Below are positions 10,390 to 20,594 of a DNA stretch of 64,000 nt, piece after piece (position 1 is the first letter of the stretch; each line of letters opens with the position of its first letter). The DNA is from Sabethes cyaneus (Eukaryota > Arthropoda > Insecta > Diptera > Culicidae), in NCBI RefSeq assembly GCF_943734655.1, contig NC_071355.1, positions 196,043,939 through 196,107,938 on the forward strand. Direction: 5' to 3'. Under the pieces are notes generated by a model. That model saw nothing but the letters and a program-made list of their open reading frames with translations. It did not search any database and had not been told where the DNA came from. The position numbers and the translations under genes are program-made.

Positions 10390-11145
10390 TTCGTGTGCAG
10401 TTACAGGCTACGGGATTTCAGATGGCTACATAACCCGTAGAAGACACTATTAGCAGTCGCTATCTGCACGTCTGCTCTTCGAATAGCACCTTTCAATGCA
10501 ATGTTGAATAGCAAATTTGATAACCCTTGCTTCACAACTTCTAACATTCCAAACAAGTCCGATGTCTCACTAATGCCGTCCTTTGATAGCCGCTTCGCCA
10601 TTTTCCAGCTCTCTAGCTGCTTTTTTAAATTCGTCCAAAGCTGGTGGATCCACTGCTTGTTCATCATCCTCAATCATTTTCATATTACTGTTGACAGCTT
10701 CATCTTGTTCGCCATTCAACAGTACATCAAAATGTTGTTTCCAACGCCTGGGTACCTCCGATCTTTCGGTAATCAGATTCTGCTCCTTGTCGTTGCACAT
10801 AACAGGATTTGGCATGGTTTGGTTCCTGATTCCGTTAATCGTTTTAAAGAAGCTTCTCGTTGCTCGTTTTAAAGAAGCGCCTCCGCAAAAACGCGATCCC
10901 AAAGCGGCCATTTCTGACGGCGGTGAAGTCTCTTTTTGGCAGCTGTAGCATCTTGGTATCTCTCTGCTCTGGCATGTCAAATTTAAAGCTAATATGGGAC
11001 TTCTGGCTCGATTCTTCTCATCAGTCACCCGCTGGCACTCTGCGTCAAACCACGCAAATCTCGCGCTGTAATACTGATCGCATCGTGGATGTGTTTCACT
11101 GCTCGTCCAGGTTCCCTTCAATTTGTTCACCGAACCGCTCATTAG
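10390..11145 (-). mobile_element. LINE fragment, RT N-terminal region
   Basis: The minus strand encodes FAWFDAECQRVTDEKNRARS, then KTINGIRNQTMPNPVMCNDK and RRWKQHFDVLLNGEQDEAV. It continues with a jump to the RT palm piece KQGLSNLLFNIALKGAIRRA at 10480-10560. This is the endonuclease-RT linker typical of the CTTA-tailed LINE family here, with frameshifts and deletions. Confidence 0.7.
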
Positions 11146-11990
11146 GTTTCCGAGAGCACTCTACAGCAACTTTTTCCGCTGATAAACCCCGAATATTCAG
11201 TCATATCATCCTCGTTTATCTCGTTTTGAATACGTTGGACAACCGTGCCCGAAAGAGGGGATTGTATGCATTTAATTAAGCGATTGGAAGTGGCCATGAC
11301 TTGTAAGTGGCCATTGTTAAAAAGCGCCACTATGAGAAATACATTCTCAATTAAACCCAAATTTGAAATGCCGTTACGGCATATGAAGTATAGAATACTG
11401 AGTGTTTTTTTCTATTTTACAACTTTTATTATTTTAATATCGACTTCTACAATGATTACGGGTACTGATAGGAGTTGCAATCGAGATATACAAACCAAAT
11501 GGTTTACTGCGATTCTACAATGATTACGGGTACTGATAGGAGTAGTAAGGTAGCAAATGGAAAAATTTAGTGAATTTTTATACTATATTACATTTAATTC
11601 ACAATATCAATATTTCTAGCGATCGATTTTTGGGGTTTGGTGACGAATCCGCTCTACTGCGTACTAGCTCTTTGGTCTCGATAGTTGGGAGGCAGGTGTG
11701 ACTGTGTGTTTCAAAGCTTCTGTCGACTATCGCGAATGTCCAGGTCGTCTTGCGCTCAATTTTCTTTGTAGACCTATCTTGGGACACTGCATAAATGCCA
11801 GGAGGGTGAAAGATGAAATATGTCCCATGGGTCGAGCGAACAGTTGTAAACTACTCATGGTCCAAGATTTGTCTTCCTATTGATTCATTTGTCGTTATTT
11901 GTGTTGGAAAATTGATGGTGGGTGCACGGTTGAGGACAACCAGTGTTAAGCAGGACTGACGAGACCTCCACTTTTTCACTATACTACATA
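11146..11990. other. unassigned intron sequence with short duplication
   Basis: No coding signal. The block CGATTCTACAATGATTACGGGTACTGATAGGAGT-like sequence occurs twice, near 11440 and 11510, as a short tandem duplication. Otherwise I see nothing. Confidence 0.4.
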
Positions 11991-12392
11991 CAGTGGACCC
12001 CCGTTCGTTTAAACGATTCCTCATGCAAACTAACGGCGTTACTTTTTAATTTAAACAATTGGTAACCCGAAATATGCTGAAACCTGTGTGAACTGGCCGC
12101 CCTGCTCTTTGTTATTATTTTGGTGGTTTGTTTTAGTTGGCAGTTGCAAGTACGAATATTGCATTTTCCGATCGGATTTCTATCTTAATCGTTAGGAAAA
12201 CGACATGTGAAACCGATTAAACACGCTAGGTCAGTACAAATAAATCGTGTTGATGTGCATTGTCTGCGTAAACAAATGATGTCATGTTGAGAATGATGTT
12301 TGAACCATTTTTAATTTGCACGTCGTGCAAACCAACGGGGTTCAAATTAAAGTGTTCAGATTAAAAATGGTCAAACGAACGGGGGTCCACGG
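11991..12392. mobile_element. pogo-like MITE
   Basis: 402-bp element with ends CAGTGGACCCCCGTTCGTTT and AAACGAACGGGGGTCCACGG, TA on both sides (11989-11990, 12393-12394). Homologous to 5981-6401. Non-coding, intronic. Confidence 0.8.
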
Positions 12393-12419
12393 TATTATAA
12401 CGCAAGTATCTCTCAACTC

Positions 12420-12485
12420 TCATCATCATTATCATCATCCTCATAATCATCGTCATCATCGTCATCATGATCATCATCATCATTA
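12420..12485. repeat. imperfect TCA trinucleotide repeat
   Basis: CATCATCATTATCATCATCC-type microsatellite with scattered CGT and CTC variants. Confidence 0.85.
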
Positions 12486-12775
12486 TATTTAAAATATGAC
12501 ATTCCGGCCTTTGACAAAGAGATCTCAGAGTCAGTTCGTGGAAACCGCGCAGGGCCGGAACGCCTCCTCTTGCGGGCTTAGACGTGTCGGCTATGCTTGG
12601 GGCTCTATCTGTGTTTTAGTGGGCGCATTGCCTATCTCGTTAGGTAGAACTGGTGTTTGAGGTCTCCCTAACCCTTTGTTAATGACATAACAAAAGGGCC
12701 CAGCGCAGAGTTTTATACGCTCTTAAGCGACCAGCTGGATTACCCGAAAAAAAGACTTATAGGGTAATCAACGTA

Positions 12776-13050
12776 ATGTACCCAACAGGAAAAAAAACGT
12801 ATTTTGGACTGCATCAGCAGCTTTATATAATTTGGGCACTTACAAAAAAAGTGTCCAAATTATGTACAGCTGCTGATGGGGTGCAAAATAGGTTGGTTAC
12901 CCTACTGGTCAAGTTATTTTATACTTCATATGAGAGAGTAAATGAAGATAGAATCAACAAAAGGGCGAATGTCGCAAGCGTAAACAAACCGAGTGAGGGT
13001 TGATTTTCCTATGCTGGTCCAGCAAAAAACAACTCTCACCCGTTTTGTTT
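12776..13050. repeat. two small inverted-repeat segments
   Basis: 12810-12885 pairs GCATCAGCAGC with GCTGCTGATGGGG around AATTTGGGCAC and GTGTCCAAATT. 12985-13050 pairs GTAAACAAACCGAGTGAG with CTCACCCGTTTTGTTTAC. Both look like eroded fold-back MITEs. Confidence 0.5.
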
Positions 13051-13128
13051 ACATTTAATGTATTTTTGTGAGAACGAACATTGGAAAAAGTTTTTCCTAT
13101 ATGCTCGTTCTTCACAAAAACACATCTT

Positions 13129-13383
13129 TCGGGTACTTTTTCATTTCGACGTATCTGATAATGAGAGATTCTCTTCGTGTCCCCTCTCTTCCGCTTTTTA
13201 CGGTGATACTAATGCATTTTAGCACATCAGCTTTGCATGAATCGGTTGCCGAAGTCACTAGCTAGCTAAATGTTTTGAAAATTTTCTTTTCAATGCTTTT
13301 AGTTCCGCCGTAAAAAGCGGAAGAGAGGAGACACGAAGAGAATCTCTCATTGTCAGATACGTCGAAATGAAAAAGTACCCGAG
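13129..13383. mobile_element. fold-back MITE with 75-bp arms
   Basis: Arms beginning CGGGTACTTTTTCATTTCG and ending CGAAATGAAAAAGTACCCG are nearly perfect inverted copies over about 75 bp. They enclose about 100 bp. Intronic, just upstream of the exon at 13527. Confidence 0.75.
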
Positions 13384-13526
13384 ATTTATTTATATTTTGT
13401 CTATTTGTTTATGAATAAACTAAACTTTATTTCATTTGTTTTTTAAAAATCTTTGATTTTGCTTACAAATATCCTGAGAATATTTCATTCATTAAAATTG
13501 ATTTTTTTTTATTTTGTATTTTTCAG

Positions 13527-16230
13527 TGAACAAAATAACTTATGAATCCTTGATGCAACTGAATGACGATGATCTAATAGAGATGAACATACGAGAGAAA
13601 GGTCCGCGAAAGTTGATCATTACTTTCATAGAAAAGAATAAAGTAGAAAGCAACGTAAATGAAAACGCCCCAGATAACTTCCAACAAGAGGTATAATGAC
13701 TGAAGTTTTTGAAGTGTCTTAGTAGAATACGAAACCTAAAATTAAAAAAGAACAAAAAACTTATCCAATTTAATTCTACTATGTATATTTTATTCACGAC
13801 AGATACGTATTTCGCCTACGGCTTGCAGGCTCCCTCAGTGTCTGTTTTCGAAAACAGACACTGAGAAAGCCTGCAAGTCGTAGGCGAAATACGTATCTGT
13901 CGTGAATAAAATATACATAGTAAAATTAAATTGAATAAGTTTTCTTCCTTTTAATTTTAGAAGAGGTATAATGAGCAAGTATAAAAAAAATAAAAATACT
14001 ATTTTTTTTATAGACGATTCGTTCCATTCTTGCTAAGGAACCAAAATTCCAAAAAACACTTACTCGTCAGCTTGACTACGAGATCGTACCAGATACAAAA
14101 GGATTGCTGCATTTGAATCGAATTCTGACGAACCACTTCTTCGAAGCTCGCATTCTTCAAGAAAGAAGGTTTGCGTTTCCATAGGGGAATGGAAAGTAGT
14201 AATTGATTTTGATATTTTTTGATTTTTTTTTAAGATATCCATCCTGGCAAGAAAAGCAAAAGCTGGCTGAACAGATTATTGAAGCTTTTCCACACCTTGA
14301 TCAAACACGAGTAAACGCACAGGCACCAAGAGAGGTATGAAAAGGAAATGTACAGAATTTTTTACATTATTTCTGTGAAAGAAACGTGATGAATTTTAGT
14401 TCAGTATGTTTATACCTATGTTCATTTTTTCTCTTTTCGTCTTTTAGTCTTTCTTTTTTTGGAAAAATGGAGGAAAGGGAAAAGGTCCGCATCTCGGAAT
14501 AATTGAAACGCGATGTTCGAACATGAGGAAGGACGTATCTCCTGAAAATCGTTTATTCCAAAGGCCTAAGAAATCAAGCATAGTAATTCCTGAAGGAATT
14601 CACGAGAGAGCAGTACGTTTGGCTATTATGACCGGAAATACCCAGAATGCGAAAATAATCTCCGACGAAATGATGCATTGTTTTCCTCTTCATCAGTATT
14701 TGCTGCAAAACAAAAATGAAAATGTGACACAAGAAATAATAACAACTTTCCCCCATCTCTTGGGATACAATGGAATGATGGTAAATATTGCACATACAGT
14801 GAAGATTTGTATAACGCAATGGGTGGTGCTGTACGCCCATCGCGATATCTCAGCTGTCCATTAACCAACAAAGTTGATTTTTGATAGTTGACTAGGTTAT
14901 ACCACATGCCAACAATGTACCAAAAATCAACTTTATTGGTTAATTGACAGCTGAGATATCGCGATGGGCGTACAGCACCACCCACTGCGTTATACAAAAC
15001 TACACAGCGTTATGCAAATTTTTACTGTATATGTAACTCAAACACTCATTTAATTAAACACTTTTTTAGATACAACAAGCCTACGAACGATTACATATAA
15101 ACTACAATAAAAATGCTGATTTGGAAAAGTTTCTCTCTATTGGATTACTAATGGATCAGGGCGGGTGGAACAACATTACTGATAGTATGTAATAATTTTA
15201 TTTTATTTTTTTATTTAAAATGTAAATGATATTACATGCACAAATATGTTGGCTGAACACATTGGTAAACTCAGATTCGACTAACATGCTCGGTTCTGTG
15301 CGAACATCACGAAACAAACTAAGAGCTCAAAAATGTTCAACTCGGTGCACGGCTCTAATTAGAGTCATTAATGACTTGGTCGACATTTCGGCACTAACAC
15401 CTACCTTCTCGCGTGCGCTGACTGCTAGTGGGCACAACCTTCGGAAAATATCAGCATGCCTTTGGTAACTTTATTCTCGTAAAGTTGACATTTCCACCTT
15501 TGATTGTTGTTGTAGAACCATCAAGAGTACGTGAGGGGAGTTGCCAAAAGCAAATAAATGTTTTCAAAAAGTATACCTACTAGCCGCCATTAGGCTCGCG
15601 AAAAGGTGGATAACATTTTTGAGTATGTTTCATTAGATTTCGTTGTTTGTCTATTTATTATTACTTTATACTAATTCTTATAAGTTACATGTGTTATCTT
15701 TTTTTAATGTTCACAGAGTGTCTCAGAGGAGCCTTACGAATTATGAAAAAATTAACAAACAGAGGTATCAAACGATTCGCCGAAGAGTCTACGTCCATGT
15801 CTTTGGAAGAAGTTACAGCTGCTCCCTTAGTTAGATGGTTGAAGGTAAATTTGATTATCATAATTGATTGTAGATCTTATTTAAAATTTCCAACTTACAG
15901 CCTGATCTGGAAACAACTCCAATACAGAGAGTAAAGATGGCCAACCTACAGAACACAGCCTTGCCGCATATCGCTTGTGTTGCCGAGAAGTTTCAGGAAG
16001 GAACCCTATTTTTAGTCGTCTACGGGCACATTATAGAGTGCGGCAGTTCCTCTATACAGGCGATCGATGCCTTCTTTAAAGCGTTTGATGTTCTAGGTGC
16101 CCCAGTGCCTGTTCTATTAAGAAAACTTTACGATTTTATTTCTGTACATTTATACAAAACGTTATGCTCATCTGGCAGCACAAAAGTTGCAGAGCTCTCT
16201 CTTATTTTCGAAGAATATGAAAAAGACTGA
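13527..16230 (+). CDS. SAM-domain protein of unknown function (SAMD3-like layout), exons 2-8
   Basis: Seven exons are supported by open frames and GT-AG signals: 13527-13690, 14014-14168, 14235-14334, 14448-14780, 15070-15184, 15717-15844 and 15901-16230, with TGA at 16228-16230. All phases match. With the exon at 3000-3075 the protein is 466 residues. Residues about 7-64 form a SAM domain (ITYESLMQLNDDDLIEMNI, then GPRKLIITFIEK). A middle segment has YPSWQEKQKLAEQIIEAFPHL, then FFWKNGGKGKGPHLGI and an Asn-Met-Arg-Lys. The C-terminal half is mostly alpha-helical without a motif I recognise. Order and style recall SAMD3-like proteins that are multi-copy in some animals (from memory). AATAAA lies at 16262. 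The gene is intact yet sits wholly inside a TA-flanked TIR element. It may be that element's mobility protein or cargo; I see no DDE triad I can assign. Confidence 0.8.
13700..13960. mobile_element. fold-back element inserted at a splice donor
   Basis: Arms 13736-13849 and 13850-13960 are inverted copies (ACAGATACGTATTTCGCCTA against its reverse), preceded by a head CTGAAGTTTTTGAAGTGTC. The flanking AAGAGGTATAATGA is perfectly duplicated (13686-13699 and 13961-13974). The duplicated block includes the last five exon bases and the donor GTATAA. A related copy is at 50924-51077. The duplication length suggests LINE-type or other long-TSD integration. Confidence 0.8.
14807..14997. mobile_element. 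fold-back MITE in intron 5
   Basis: Arms TTTGTATAACGCAATGGGTG and CACCCACTGCGTTATACAAA continue inward for about 80 bp as a near-perfect palindrome (GTACGCCCATCGCGATATC). It lies wholly within the intron 14781-15069 of the SAM gene. Confidence 0.75.
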
Positions 16231-16261
16231 AGACTTAAAATTGTTATTAATCAAATAAGTG

Positions 16262-16267
16262 AATAAA
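16262..16267 (+). terminator. polyadenylation signal of SAM gene
   Basis: AATAAA 32 bp after the stop codon. It is still inside the 14-kb element, so the transcript can be complete without host sequence. Confidence 0.55.
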
Positions 16268-16384
16268 TCGCTAAAACTTAGCTTAATTGGCTAAATTCCA
16301 ATTAAATGTTTCACTTCGTATACTTCTTCAAATTTTCAGGAAATGCCGAAAAATCCTTTTTCAATGCCTGCGGAAATAACCTAA

Positions 16385-16564
16385 TTTTTGAGTAGTATTT
16401 ACTCAAAATTCATCTTTAAATTTTGAGTAGTTTTTACTTATAACTGAGTATGGCACCAGATGCCTAAAATTGAGTATAGAGCTATAACTCAAATTTGAGT
16501 TCCCACACCGAAGCATCGATTTGAGTAAAATGAACTCAAATTTGGGTACCTTTGGTTTTGTGTG
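16385..16564. repeat. right terminal and subterminal repeats of 14-kb element
   Basis: At least eight copies of TTTGAGT/ACTCAAA or close variants (for example ACTCAAATTTGAGT at 16487-16500) are packed into 180 bp before the terminal GGTTTTGTGTG. This mirrors 2562-2765. Confidence 0.7.
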
Positions 16565-16566
16565 TA

Positions 16567-16627
16567 GGATTAACAGCATTGCATACATTTGGGATGACTT
16601 GGCGCCACTCTGTATATAGTCACTCTA
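16567..16627. mobile_element. right part of split 184-bp MITE
   Basis: Starts GGATTAACAGCATTGCATAC and ends TATATAGTCACTCTA, followed by ACCGATCG, matching the duplication at 2431-2438. It completes the MITE begun at 2439-2561. After it the thymidylate synthase promoter resumes. Confidence 0.85.
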
Positions 16628-16714
16628 ACCGATCGTACAGAGTGTTGACTGAGATCTGGATCCCCCGGCTCATCGCCATTTTTCTGTGGCTGAAAACAAA
16701 CGTCAAAAGCACTG

Positions 16715-16723
16715 GGCGGGAAA
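16715..16723 (-). promoter_or_regulatory. E2F-type site in thymidylate synthase promoter
   Basis: GGCGGGAAA, a perfect reverse complement of TTTCCCGCC, lies 145 bp upstream of the ATG. Thymidylate synthase is a classic E2F target in animals, so S-phase control through this site is a reasonable inference. It lies on the gene side of the 14-kb insertion and so is retained. Confidence 0.6.
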
Positions 16724-16867
16724 TCACTTCATGGAAATCGAAATCGGTCCGGTTTTTAGATGGCGTAGTTGAACGATTGGAGAAAGCAGTTTCATTTTTT
16801 GTCTATTAAAAGTATAGTTTGTGAAGAAACAAAAAATAAGTATCATTTATAAATTATAATTTGCAAA

Positions 16868-17767
16868 ATGTCTAAACATGAGGATGTTGTTTTGCTTGAG
16901 AATAAGGACGAAAAGCAATATCTTGATTTAATACGCAAAATATTGGAAACTGGAAGCAAACGATTAGATCGTACAGGAGTTGGCACTTTTTCCATTTTCG
17001 GTACTCAAATGCGGTACAATTTAAGAAATAATACAATGCCGTTGTTGACAACAAAACGAGTTTTTTTCCGTGGTGTGGCAGAAGAATTACTTTGGTTTAT
17101 TAGGGGAAGTACGAATGCAAAAGAGCTACAAGAAAAGAATGTTCACATTTGGGATGGTAACAGTACGCGTGAGTTTCTTGATTCGGCAGGTTTCGCTGAT
17201 CGCGAGGAAGGAGATTTGGGTCCAGTTTATGGTTTCCAGTGGCGTCACTTTGGAGCAAAATACAAAACTTGTCATGATGATTATTCTGGACAGGGTGTTG
17301 ATCAGCTGGCGGAAGTGATCAAGCGTATACAAACAACTCCGAATGATCGAAGGATTATAATGAGTGCGTGGAATCCAATTGACATTCCGCAAATGGCGTT
17401 GCCGCCTTGCCATTGCTTGGCTCAATTTTATGTTGCGGATGGTGAGCTTTCTTGTCAGTTGTATCAACGATCTGCAGACGTTGGACTTGGTGTGCCTTTC
17501 AATATTGCCAGCTACGCTTTACTAACACACATGGTTGCACATGTTACAGGATTGAAGGCAGGTGACCTGGTTCATACAACTGGAGATACTCATATATATC
17601 TCAATCATGTCAAGGCTTTGGAGGAACAATTAGGTCGCTCTGCAAGGCCATTCCCAACCATTCACTTCAAACGTATTGTGAAAACTATCGACAATTTTCA
17701 GTTTGAAGATTTGGACCTTCGCGACTACAACCCATATCCAGCAATTAAAATGGAAATGGCTGTTTAA
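16868..17767 (+). CDS. TYMS/Ts: thymidylate synthase, single exon
   Basis: Complete 299-residue thymidylate synthase, which methylates dUMP to dTMP with methylenetetrahydrofolate. Visible family features are the N-terminal LDRTGVGTFSIFG phosphate-loop region (residues 33-45), ELLWFIRGSTNAKEL (73-87), HIWDGN (93-98) and GPVYGFQWRHFGA (118-130). Next come DRRIIMSAWNP (160-170) with the dUMP-binding arginine pair, catalytic Cys181 in PPCHCLAQF, QRSADVGLGVPFN (200-212) and the canonical C-terminus KMEMAV. Length and ends match animal enzymes. The ATG is chosen because the context GCAAAATG is good and the family N-terminus fits. There is no intron. The upstream region has an E2F-type site but is truncated by the 14-kb insertion 241 bp before the ATG. 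No frame damage is seen, so the gene looks functional. Confidence 0.97.
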   Translation: MSKHEDVVLLENKDEKQYLDLIRKILETGSKRLDRTGVGTFSIFGTQMRYNLRNNTMPLLTTKRVFFRGVAEELLWFIRGSTNAKELQEKNVHIWDGNSTREFLDSAGFADREEGDLGPVYGFQWRHFGAKYKTCHDDYSGQGVDQLAEVIKRIQTTPNDRRIIMSAWNPIDIPQMALPPCHCLAQFYVADGELSCQLYQRSADVGLGVPFNIASYALLTHMVAHVTGLKAGDLVHTTGDTHIYLNHVKALEEQLGRSARPFPTIHFKRIVKTIDNFQFEDLDLRDYNPYPAIKMEMAV

Positions 17768-18300
17768 CTATGAAGTAACGTATTAAATGTCTTTAATCGT
17801 ATTGACACAATTAGTTTACTTTTTTAACCGGTGGAACTAAAAGAAACTTTTAATATATAACAGATAAGAGTCTTCAATTGCGAAATAACTCATAAACGTT
17901 TTATGCATGGATATGCTGTTGTATGGTAGAAATATTTCCTGTTAGTGAAATCAAACATTCATTTTCTTTTTCATTTTAACTAGGCTTTAAGATTGTCTTT
18001 GAAACATAACTTGTGTCATTGGGTTTACATTTATTAAACAACGATTTGTAATACAAATTTTCTAGAATAATTACCTCTCCGAGTATTACCTTATAGTTAT
18101 TCGAGTTTCGACTTTAGAGATCTTGATATTTTATACACTATCTCGATAATTCACTTTACTGTACTCGGTGACAAAATTTAGCGTGAATTACTTAATAAAT
18201 TTTGTAAAGTTGTTAAACAAAACTGAATAGTTTTACGCATCTTCTCGTAATCAGAAAAAAGATTTTGACAAAATAAACATTTAAAATTGAATAAATGGTT
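17768..18300 (+). other. 3' flank of thymidylate synthase
   Basis: AT-rich sequence. Candidate polyadenylation signals AATAAA occur at about 18272 and 18290; none is close to the stop. The reverse strand there also offers a signal for a gene ending at 18522. I see no coding sequence. Confidence 0.35.
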
Positions 18301-18521
18301 TATTGACGTTATTATGATCGGTCTATAAGATTCTTGGATTATTGCATAATTTCTGTATGACTAACATAGCTGAAACTGACATGAAAGATTATGATGTAAA
18401 TTATAAAAAATGAATGTTATCCTCCGTTAAATCAGTCTTACATATATAGATACAGCAGATCACGATCATCCAACTCGAATAATAGGGTTGAGTTGTCGTT
18501 AATGTAGGATAATTTGATAGG

Positions 18522-18740
18522 TTATAAATTTAATTTACCGCAATTAAATTCCTTGATAAACTCTTTTAAGGTCACTACGTTGCGAAAATTTATTAGCCCT
18601 TCAGCCAGCTCATTTGTTCTGTATGTTGCGTTTACAGTTTTACCTCCCACGTACTGTCCGTTGGTTGCAGGATTAAAGCCGAGCTGAATCAGATTGTTTA
18701 CAATCGTCCATCGATACTCGCCATGATCGCGTGCCTGCCC
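18522..18740 (-). CDS. possible 3' terminal exon of an unknown gene
   Basis: The minus strand is open for 72 codons to TAA at 18522-18524. It reads QARDHGEYRWTIVNNLIQL, then GFNPATNGQYVGGKTVNATY and FRNVVTLKEFIKEFNC. Composition is protein-like, unlike the surrounding AT-rich DNA. An acceptor-like CCACGGCAG precedes it. The same frame continues upstream to 18947 past one TGA followed by C at about 18756-18758 (NLEEFIR, stop, PRQGQ). So this may be a spliced exon, a recent pseudogene, or a TGA-C readthrough case. I do not recognise the family. Confidence 0.4.
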   Translation of the reverse strand, partial: GQARDHGEYRWTIVNNLIQLGFNPATNGQYVGGKTVNATYRTNELAEGLINFRNVVTLKEFIKEFNCGKLNL

Positions 18741-18947
18741 CTGCCGTGGTCAGCGTATGAATTCCTCTAGATTTGGGACGAATGTTCGACTGCGACCCGT
18801 GCAGGTAATTGATAATTTATAGCTTTTTGATACTGACAAGTGCATTATTGAAGCCATTGAAGCACTTCGTTGACGGGTACCCTGCAGGATGCGTACATAT
18901 CTTACAAACCTCAATCTGTATGGTATTTTAAATATTTTTTTCTGCAT

Positions 18948-20590
18948 CCTTCGCTGAAATTAAGTGATCGAACAAAGTGCTTAATCGGTAAAACAAGTTT
19001 ATTTTAAAATTATATCATTGAGATCATATGAAAATATTGAACATAATCGAATACACTAGGACAATTCTAGAATAAACATATTATTACTACCATATCTTGA
19101 TATACATATAATAAAGTTTGTACATTGAACTCTACCACTGGTGTACCGATTAAGTCATTGAGTAGGGTCGAATCTTGAGTGCCTTTTTGCGCGCTGTCAC
19201 ACAATTGAATCATAATTCATCATCCTCGTGGAGGCGCACCGCCACGCAGGAGGACTGCAGTACAGAATCGCAATGAACTCACTCCATGATCGTTTCGTTC
19301 GTAGTCTGATGGAGGATGGAGTGTAGTCCAATGAAACGTGAACGTGATGTATCCTTTCTTCTAAAGCCGTTGGTACAAGTAGGCGAAGCGCAGCGCGGGT
19401 GATTGCGAAAGACTGCGTTGAGGACTTGAACAGCGCTGTCGACGTACAAAATAACATTGCAAGGAGAGACAGTTCTCCGTGTAAGAGGATAGTCTGCTAG
19501 ATAAGGCCATAAACGAAGACAAAGTTTCTTGTTTGACCTGGAAAAACATTGTAATCAAACACTGTCACAGGGTTCTTATATTCACGCCGTATTGGCGTGA
19601 GAGACTTTGGTGACCGGCAGTGTGGTATGGTTACGTATGGAACGGCGTTAGAGCTGAGTGATGTTCATTTTACAGTACATATAATATTTATGCATAAAGG
19701 AGTATATTGGCGGCATCCAAAAATGAACAGAAATATTTCTAATGAGCAAAACAAGTTTTCTGGTGTGAAAAGCGATAGTAATCTGCATTGCAGGCTCTCC
19801 GTTGATTGCTCAGAGAGAGAAAACATCACATAGATTACAGGAAAGCATTTTCAGCATGTTGCTAAATTCAGCCAATTTTCTTTTTCTTTCGCTAAATAAA
19901 TACTTTGCTGACATACAATTTTAATATATTATAATTATTTTCTCAAGAATGTAAATAATCTGCTTTTTTTGTTAAAAGAAATTCAAAACCACCTGTTCTT
20001 CCACTAGAAATAGACCTAGGCTGAAGAAATAGAGGCAATCGCTTGATAGGGTGAGGGTGTTTTCACATCGTACTGTAGTTTTTTAAGAAGTGGAAAATAT
20101 TCCGAAGCATTGGATGTTCTATTAAAATTGAATCTAACTAAAAGCATCAGAAAATATATTCTTTGTCGTGGCTTATCCATGATTACGAAGTTGCTGATAT
20201 TTTTTGGTGTTTGGGTGAGAAAAAAGAAAAGCAAGTATTTTTGAGTTTGTCATCATGCAAAGTTTGGCAGTTCGGCATGTGTGTTCGTGTAAGTGCGAAC
20301 TGGCTCAAAAATCTCTTTTAGCTTTATAGTCGCGAATAGAAGTAAAATCTGCAATAGTCATGTTTGAAACATTTGTAAAGCTGAATGATATCATCAGTTT
20401 TTTTTATTTAGATTCAGTGCGATTTTGATTTACGCGGAACATACCCTTTGCGTAAAAAGCGACTTGAGTGTATATAACATTTAGCTCTACAAAGATTTCA
20501 TACACAATTTTTTATAGATTTTGTTTGGCAATGCAGCCAAATGGGCATAGCTGAGCTTAGTTTCTTGTTTTTGTTCGAAAGCTAATATAG
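18948..20590. other. unassigned intergenic sequence
   Basis: Higher GC around 19180-19460, with only short open frames on the minus strand that I cannot support. Elsewhere AT-rich with no recognised repeat. It could hold 5' exons of the minus-strand gene ending at 18522. Confidence 0.3.
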
Positions 20591-20594
20591 TTAT

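Larger units (their letters stand above)
2562..16564 (+). mobile_element. 14.0-kb TIR element with TA duplication carrying a SAM-domain gene
   Basis: The left end reads CACACAAAACCAAAAGTACC and the right end, reverse complemented, CACACAAAACCAAAGGTACC. Over 24 bp there is one mismatch. TA flanks both ends (2560-2561 and 16565-16566). The interrupted host MITE has an intact relative at 50109-50292 with a single TA at that point (50170-50171), so both boundaries are fixed to the base. Both ends carry TTTGAGT/ACTCAAA subterminal repeats. The only intact gene inside is the SAM-domain gene; the rest of its 10-kb first intron is later nested insertions. No DDE transposase of a known family is visible outside the nested relics. 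The SAM protein could be the mobility protein of an undescribed superfamily, or the unit could be non-autonomous with a captured gene. Confidence 0.8.

Noticed and set aside
16872..17467. Antisense frames over thymidylate synthase
   Set aside because: Shadows of the conserved coding sequence, with no protein-like composition.
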